Part shown: positions 57,386-61,701 of the stretch, one piece after another | Layout of the letters: every line of letters starts with the position of its first letter | How positions within the stretch are numbered: position 1 is the first letter of the stretch | Assembly (NCBI RefSeq): GCF_002920635.1 | Contig: NZ_PQSR01000036.1 | Location: forward strand, 1 to 61,701 | DNA length: 61,701 bases | DNA from: Streptomyces sp. Ru72 | GTDB taxonomy: Bacteria; Actinomycetota; Actinomycetes; Streptomycetales; Streptomycetaceae | Reading direction: 5' to 3' | The notes under the pieces: model-generated | What the model was told of the DNA's origin: nothing | Seen by the model: the letters and a program-made list of their open reading frames with translations, nothing else | Database searches by the model: none | Made by a program: the position numbers and the translations under genes

Positions 57386-57823
57386 ATGAATACGCGGAGT
57401 GACGAGCGGGGTGAGTCCGCCGTGGCCGCCGAGGGGTCGAAGACCGAGCGGGCGCTCGGTTCCAGGGCGCCTGAATTCATCAAGGCTCGGCGGGCGCTGC
57501 ACCTCAGCTGGCAGGTGGGCGTTTTCCTGGTCGGCCTCGCGGTGGTCGCGGGCGGCGTGATCCTGCTTCCGCTGCCGGGCCCGGGGTGGCTGGTGATCTT
57601 CGCCGGCATGGCGATCTGGGCGAGCGAGTTCGTCTGGGCCCAGCTGGTGCTGCGCTGGACGAAACGCAAGGTCACCGAGGCGACGCACCGTGCGCTCGAC
57701 CCCAGGGTGCGGCGCCGCAACCTCCTGCTGACGACCGCCGGCGTGGCGATCGTGGCCGCGCTGGTCGGTGTGTACATCTGGAAGTTCGGCTTCGTGGTGC
57801 CCTGGAACATCAGGGAGGAGTGA
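57386..57823 (+). CDS. TIGR02611 family membrane protein
   Basis: The protein has 145 residues with three helices: VGVFLVGLAVVAGGVILLPL, GWLVIFAGMAIWASEFVWAQ and LTTAGVAIVAALVGVYIW. The motif LPLPGPGWLVIFAG between helices 1 and 2 is the TIGR02611 signature. Function is unknown. It is divergent from ssgB, as in other Streptomyces as I recall. A -10-like TAGGTT lies 7 bp before the ATG at 57386, so it may be leaderless. Confidence 0.88.
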   Translation: MNTRSDERGESAVAAEGSKTERALGSRAPEFIKARRALHLSWQVGVFLVGLAVVAGGVILLPLPGPGWLVIFAGMAIWASEFVWAQLVLRWTKRKVTEATHRALDPRVRRRNLLLTTAGVAIVAALVGVYIWKFGFVVPWNIREE

Positions 57824-57877
57824 CCCGCCCCTGGTCGGAGGCATCCGCTGACGTGCGGTAATGTTCTTCCTGCGCCC

Positions 57878-57949
57878 GGGCGATTAGCTCAGCGGGAGAG
57901 CGCTTCGTTCACACCGAAGAGGTCACTGGTTCGATCCCAGTATCGCCCA
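57878..57949 (+). tRNA. tRNA-Val (anticodon CAC)
   Basis: 72 nt on the plus strand: acceptor GGGCGAT/ATCGCCC, anticodon loop TTCACAC between CTTCG and CGAAG. It reads GUG codons. CCA is not encoded. Confidence 0.95.
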
Positions 57950-57956
57950 CAAAATC

Positions 57957-57995
57957 AAGGGCGGCGCTGCTCAGGAGACGAGCGGCGCCGCCCTT
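57957..57995 (+). terminator. Terminator after tRNA-Val(CAC)
   Basis: A 15-bp stem (one wobble) AAGGGCGGCGCTGCT/AGCGGCGCCGCCCTT with a 9-nt loop begins 8 bp after the tRNA. Confidence 0.8.
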
Positions 57996-58326
57996 GGCGT
58001 ATGCCTGCATGCGGGCACTGGGCGCAGGAGCGCTTCCTCGCCTCGTCCCCGGTCTGCCGCTGCGCGGTGGAGCCGGACGTCCGGGCCTGCCGCCCCACGG
58101 AGCCGGGTATCGGGGCGCTCGGCCGCCGCACCGGCCGTATCCGGCATCCGGGCACTCGGCCGCCGCACCGGCCGAATCCGCCACCCTGGGCTCGGCCGCC
58201 GTACCAGCCGGCCTCGGCGGCGCCGACCCTCGCGACCTGCGCGCTTCTCGTTTCCCGGTCCGAACTCGCCTCTCTGTGGTGCCCGTTGCCGCCCCACCCC
58301 GCTCTCACCAATTCCTGTCCGAATCA
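57996..58326. other. Gap with imperfect tandem repeats, no gene supported
   Basis: About 330 bp between the tRNA terminator and the ABC operon promoter. A 36-37-bp unit starting CTCGGCCGCCG repeats at 58118, 58155 and 58191. ORFs in several frames exist only because there are few stop codons; none has a ribosome site. Confidence 0.55.
58118..58220. repeat. Three imperfect 36-37-bp repeats
   Basis: Copies begin at 58118, 58155 and 58191. The first two share CTCGGCCGCCGCACCGGCCG exactly and then diverge; the third has two changes in this core. Confidence 0.7.
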
Positions 58327-58387
58327 TTGACGAGGCCGGAGGGTCTCCGTACCTTGTGCCAGCAAGCGCTTACTTGAAACGATTCAC
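58327..58387 (+). promoter_or_regulatory. ABC operon promoter with two LacI-type operators
   Basis: TTGACG (58327-58332) and TACCTT (58350-58355) have 17-bp spacing. Just at and after the expected start are AAGCGCTT (58364-58371) and TGAAACGATTCA (58375-58386), both resembling LacI/GalR half-site dyads. Repression without sugar is likely; the regulator gene is not in the window. Confidence 0.65.
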
Positions 58388-58421
58388 GAGCGGCGGCGTT
58401 GCTGCGGGGAGGGGCCCGACC

Positions 58422-59708
58422 ATGGGAACCGGGAATGTTGAAAGGCGCACGATCCTGAAGGCGGCGGGAGCCTCGATGGCCACCCTCGGGCTGGTCGCGA
58501 CGACGGGCTGCGGCGGCAACGGCGGCACCTCGGCGGACGGGACCGTGACGATCCGTTACTCGTGGTGGGGTGCCGACGAACGGGCGAAGAAGATCAACCA
58601 AACCATCAAGCTCTTCGAGAAGAAGTATCCGAAGATCAAGGTCAAGACAGACTTCCAGGACTACCAGTCTTTCTGGGAGAAGTTCCAGACGCAGGCGTCC
58701 GGCGGAAATCCCCCGGACGTATTCCAGAACGCCGTCACATTCCTTCGGAAGTACGACAAGAGAGGCGTCCTCCTCGACCTCAAGTCACAGATCGACGCGG
58801 GCAATATCAGCCTCAGTGACTTCCGTGCCGGTGTCACGAAGGTCGGCGAGGTCGACGGCAAGCAGCTCGGCATTCCCGTCGGCTCCAACACCATGGCGCT
58901 CGTCATCGACAAGAAGGTCTTCCAGAAGGCCGGCATCGAGCCGGCGACGGGCTGGACCTGGGACGAGTACTTCAAGGCCCTCAAGACCATCCACGACAAG
59001 ACCAAGGTCCCGGGGGACACGGGCTACTTCAGCATCATGTACCTGTACGACCTCTACCTCCGGCAGAACGGCAAGGCGTTCTACACCAAGGACGGACTCG
59101 GTTTCGACAAGGCCGATCTGACGGAGTGGTGGCAGGACGGCTACAGCCGCGTGAAGGCCGGGATCGTCACCGACCCGAAGATTGTCGCCCAGGACCGGCC
59201 CAAGTCCTCGCTCTCGGCCGGGCACGGGGCGTCCGAATTCACCTGGGACAACTTCACGGTCCGTTACACCGCCGAGGGGAACAGCACCTACGGTCTCGCG
59301 CCGATCCCCACCATGGACGGCAAGCACACCGGCCAGTACCTCGCCTCCCTGATGCTGAGCGCCTCCGCACGCACCTCGCACCCGAAGGAAGTCGCCCAGT
59401 TCATCAACTTCATGGTCCACGACCCCGAGGTCGGCAAGATCATGGGCTACGACCGCGGCATCCTCGCCAGCACCGACCAGTACGAGGCCTTCAAGCCGAC
59501 GGACGAGGTCAACAAGGAGATCGCGCAGTACGAGGACGACACCGCCAAGGCCGGTGTCCTCGGCACGATCACCCCGCACCCCTCAGGCGCCGACACCATC
59601 GAGGCCGCCTTCCTTCGTATCGGTGGCGACCTGGGCCTGGGCAAGGTCAAGGTCGCCGACGCGGTGAAGCAGTTCTTCGACGAGTCGCAGGCCGCGTTCC
59701 AGGCCTGA
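58422..59708 (+). CDS. Carbohydrate ABC transporter substrate-binding lipoprotein
   Basis: The protein has 428 residues of the family 1 extracellular sugar-binding type. The N terminus has twin arginine (VERRTILKAAGAS) and a lipobox-like ATTGC, so it is a likely Tat lipoprotein. Then follow VTIRYSWWGADERAKKINQT and the ligand-binding lobes with DVFQNAVTFLRKYDK and GYFSIMYLYDLYLRQNG. The sugar is unknown. The ATG at 58422 has GGGGAGGGG upstream. It heads an operon with two permeases and a membrane protein. No ATPase is encoded; Streptomyces importers of this type usually share MsiK. Confidence 0.93.
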   Translation: MGTGNVERRTILKAAGASMATLGLVATTGCGGNGGTSADGTVTIRYSWWGADERAKKINQTIKLFEKKYPKIKVKTDFQDYQSFWEKFQTQASGGNPPDVFQNAVTFLRKYDKRGVLLDLKSQIDAGNISLSDFRAGVTKVGEVDGKQLGIPVGSNTMALVIDKKVFQKAGIEPATGWTWDEYFKALKTIHDKTKVPGDTGYFSIMYLYDLYLRQNGKAFYTKDGLGFDKADLTEWWQDGYSRVKAGIVTDPKIVAQDRPKSSLSAGHGASEFTWDNFTVRYTAEGNSTYGLAPIPTMDGKHTGQYLASLMLSASARTSHPKEVAQFINFMVHDPEVGKIMGYDRGILASTDQYEAFKPTDEVNKEIAQYEDDTAKAGVLGTITPHPSGADTIEAAFLRIGGDLGLGKVKVADAVKQFFDESQAAFQA

Positions 59709-59717
59709 CCGGAACTG

Positions 59718-60686
59718 ATGGGAACCCCCGTGACGCTCGTCAAGGACTCGCCTCTCGACACCCGGAAGGCCCGTTCCGCCGCTCCCGCCGCCCGCAAGCG
59801 GCGGGGCCGCCGGGAGAACCTCGCCGGCTACCTCTTCATGTCCCCGTGGATCGCCGGCTTCGTGCTCCTGACCGCGGGACCCATGGTCGCCTCGCTGTAC
59901 TTCGCGTTCACCGACTACAACCTCTTCAACACACCGAAGTGGGTCGGCCTGGACAACTTCACCAGGATGTTCGACGACCCCCGGTGGCAGAAGTCGGTGG
60001 AGGTGACGGCGAAGTACGTCGTCATCGGCACGCCGCTGAAGCTGCTGCTCGCCCTCGGTGTCGCTCTGCTCCTCGCGCAGAGCCGCCGGGGACAGGCGTT
60101 CTACCGGGCCGCGTTCTACGCCCCCTCGCTCATCGGCGCCAGTGTCTCGGTCGCCTTCGTCTGGCGGTCGATCTTCTCCGACGACGCCATCGTGGACCGC
60201 GCGATGTCCGCCGTCGGCATCCACGCCGGCGGCTGGGTCGGCAACCCGGACTGGATCCTGTACTGCCTGGTGGCGCTCACCGTCTGGCAGTTCGGCGCGC
60301 CCATGGTCATCTTCCTGGCCGGTCTCAAACAGGTGCCGAACGAACTCCACGAGGCGGCGGCGATCGACGGCGCCGGGGCCTTCCGCAGGTTCTGGAACAT
60401 CACGCTGCCGATGATCTCCCCGGTGCTCTTCTTCAACGTGCTGCTGGAGACGATCCACTCGTTCCAGATCTTCGCCTCGGCCTACGTGGTCTCCAACACC
60501 TACTGCGGCCCGGCCGACGCCACGCTCGTCTACACCTGCTACCTGTACCAGCAGGGCTTCAAGAACGCCCAGATGGGCTACGCCTCCGCGATGGCCTGGA
60601 TGCTGCTGCTCGCCGTGGCCCTCGTGACGGCGGTCCTCTTCTGGTCCCAGAAGAAGTGGGTGCACTACGAGGAGGACGCCCGATGA
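59718..60686 (+). CDS. Carbohydrate ABC transporter permease 1
   Basis: The protein has 322 residues with about six helices, of the MalF/UgpA type. The first helix is YLFMSPWIAGFVLLTAGPMV, and the EAA loop is ELHEAAAIDGAGAFRRFWNI. A basic N terminus (ARKRRGRRENLAG) remains in the cytoplasm. The ATG at 59718 is 9 bp after the binding-protein stop; a GTG four codons later is also possible. It overlaps the second permease gene by 4 bp. Confidence 0.94.
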   Translation: MGTPVTLVKDSPLDTRKARSAAPAARKRRGRRENLAGYLFMSPWIAGFVLLTAGPMVASLYFAFTDYNLFNTPKWVGLDNFTRMFDDPRWQKSVEVTAKYVVIGTPLKLLLALGVALLLAQSRRGQAFYRAAFYAPSLIGASVSVAFVWRSIFSDDAIVDRAMSAVGIHAGGWVGNPDWILYCLVALTVWQFGAPMVIFLAGLKQVPNELHEAAAIDGAGAFRRFWNITLPMISPVLFFNVLLETIHSFQIFASAYVVSNTYCGPADATLVYTCYLYQQGFKNAQMGYASAMAWMLLLAVALVTAVLFWSQKKWVHYEEDAR

Positions 60687-61567
60687 GCACCCCCACGACC
60701 ACCGTCCGCACCCGGCTCGGCGGCCCCGGCCGCAGGCGCGCCGGTTCCTTCGCCTGGCACATCGGTGCCCTGCTGGTCCTCGCGGTCGTCCTCTATCCCG
60801 TCCTCTGGGTGATCGGGGCGTCGTTCAAGCCCAGCAAGAACATCATCAACAGCCTGCAACTGTTCCCCGCCCACCCGATCATCGACAACTTCAAGGGCCT
60901 GGCGAACGGCATCGCCGACATCTCCATCTGGACGTTCTTCCAGAACTCCCTCCTGTACGCCGTCGGTGCCGTCGTCGGCATCCTGATCTCCTGCTCGCTG
61001 ACCGCGTACGCGTTCGCACGGATCAGGTTCGCGGGCCGCAATCTGCTGTTCTCTCTCATGATCGGCACGCTTCTGCTGCCCTACCACGTGCTGCTCATCC
61101 CGCAGTACGTGATGTTCCAGAAGATGCAGCTGATCAACACCTATGTGCCGCTGCTGCTCGGCAAGTACCTGGCCACGGAGGCGTTCTTCGTCTTCCTCAT
61201 GGTGCAGTTCATGCGGAGCCTGCCGAAGGAACTCGACGAGGCCGCCAGGATCGACGGCTGCGGGCACCTGCGGACCTACTGGTCGATCGTGCTGCCGCTG
61301 TGCCGTCCGGCGCTCATCACCAGCGCGATCTTCACGTTCATCAACGCCTGGAACGACTTCATGGGCCCGCTGATCTACCTCAACGACCCCGGCAAGTACA
61401 CCGTCTCCCTCGGCATGATGATGTTCCGCGACTCCGACGGCGTGGCCGCCAACTACGGCGGCATGATCGCGATGTCCCTGGTCGCGCTGCTGCCCGTGCT
61501 GCTCTTCTTCCTCGCCTTCCAGCGCTACCTCATCGACGGCATGGCGACGTCCGGACTGAAGGGCTGA
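60683..61567 (+). CDS. Carbohydrate ABC transporter permease 2
   Basis: The protein has 294 residues of the MalG/UgpE type with about six helices. The EAA loop is ELDEAARIDGCGHLRTYWSI, and the C-terminal part ends FFLAFQRYLIDGMATSGLKG, typical of this family. It pairs with permease 1 to form the channel and would be energised by a shared ATPase. ATGA overlap with the upstream gene indicates coupling. Confidence 0.94.
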   Translation: MSTPTTTVRTRLGGPGRRRAGSFAWHIGALLVLAVVLYPVLWVIGASFKPSKNIINSLQLFPAHPIIDNFKGLANGIADISIWTFFQNSLLYAVGAVVGILISCSLTAYAFARIRFAGRNLLFSLMIGTLLLPYHVLLIPQYVMFQKMQLINTYVPLLLGKYLATEAFFVFLMVQFMRSLPKELDEAARIDGCGHLRTYWSIVLPLCRPALITSAIFTFINAWNDFMGPLIYLNDPGKYTVSLGMMMFRDSDGVAANYGGMIAMSLVALLPVLLFFLAFQRYLIDGMATSGLKG

Positions 61568-61568
61568 C

Positions 61569-61701
61569 ATGGCCACCGACCACGCCCGCCCGAAGGCCCG
61601 CCGCGAGTCGCTGCTCGCCGAGAGGTTCGCGCTGTTCGCCGAGTGCCTGCTCACCGGTGTCTGGATCGCCGTGGCCTCTCTGCCGCTCGTCACCTACCCC
61701 G
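61569..61701 (+). CDS. Membrane protein, N-terminal fragment at window edge (possibly DUF624/YesL-like)
   Basis: The first 44 residues are visible: MATDHARPKARRESLLAERF followed by a hydrophobic ALFAECLLTGVWIAVASLPL. The gene begins 1 bp after the stop of permease 2, so it belongs to the sugar operon. Membrane proteins of the YesL/DUF624 type often occur at this place in sugar operons, which is the basis for the guess. Too little is present to be sure. Confidence 0.6.
   Translation, partial: MATDHARPKARRESLLAERFALFAECLLTGVWIAVASLPLVTYP

Noticed and set aside
57955..58330. ORFs on both strands in the repeat-rich gap
   Set aside because: They exist because stops are rare in GC-rich repeats, have no ribosome sites, and overlap a terminator hairpin.

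Overview
The window is high-GC actinobacterial DNA, almost certainly a Streptomyces chromosome core region. The evidence is the very high third-position GC, many GTG starts, ATGA/GTGA gene overlaps, leaderless-type promoters, and genes typical of the genus: ssgB, a TIGR02611 membrane protein, a fused BluB-CobT, and Tat-exported GlpQ. From memory only, the order from argC to ssgB resembles the S. coelicolor SCO1580-SCO1540 block read in the same direction, with some insertions. No phage, insertion sequence, plasmid or CRISPR signal was seen. Nearly all genes look intact; the two cut by the window edges are the transporter at 1-823 and the membrane protein at 61569-61701.

Layout. (1) 1-8796, small accessory modules: an EamA exporter divergent from a MocR-type regulator with overlapping start codons; an acetyltransferase; a phosphatase-fold protein without its catalytic histidines; DUF6314; a MerR regulator with a carboxymuconolactone decarboxylase-like protein; and a PrpF-type isomerase plus dicarboxylate symporter divergent from a LysR regulator. 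(2) 9107-14013, argCJBDR, with candidate promoter and operator. (3) 14029-21460, an extracytoplasmic flavin redox locus: two ferric-reductase-like membrane NAD(P)H oxidoreductases, two secreted FMN-binding proteins and the flavin transferase ApbE on one strand, divergent from a two-component system. Short YTCA repeats 11 bp apart lie between the two halves. (4) 21447-23750, an L,D-transpeptidase, a PPOX-fold protein and an unrecognised secreted protein made of two copies of one domain. (5) 23921-26761, argG and argH, with an ARG-box-like palindrome in the argG promoter. (6) 26956-34410, secreted lipase, aldo/keto reductase, a TetR-MFS pair (PqrAB-like), acyltransferase, GlpQ, sigma-like factor and GNAT protein. 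(7) 34448-38489, two small membrane proteins and the methionine importer metNIQ, preceded by a short ORF rich in Cys and Met codons with alternative hairpins. (8) 38570-45904, a GNAT protein and cobalamin genes cobL, bluB-cobT and cobA. (9) 45968-50639, rRNA methyltransferase-like protein, Ser/Thr kinase, small proteins, phosphotransferase and a zinc-ribbon protein. (10) 50646-51101, five tRNA genes (Gly, Cys and three Val). (11) 51281-57823, pabB- and pabC-like genes, GNAT, DsbA-like, small membrane proteins, CGNR regulator, ssgB and TIGR02611. (12) 57878-61701, tRNA-Val(CAC), a repeat-rich gap and a carbohydrate ABC importer with LacI-type operators.

How the parts work together. Regions 2 and 5 give every step from N-acetylglutamyl phosphate reduction to arginine except ornithine carbamoyltransferase, together with the ArgR regulator. 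Region 3 forms a plausible electron path from cytoplasmic NAD(P)H through FAD and membrane heme to FMN covalently bound outside the membrane, with ApbE as the maturation enzyme and a sensor kinase pair as the likely controller. This is the strongest candidate for an under-described system. In region 7 the leader codons suggest that cysteine or methionine supply is sensed by translation. In region 8 one polypeptide carries both the enzyme that makes the lower cobalamin base and the enzyme that activates it.
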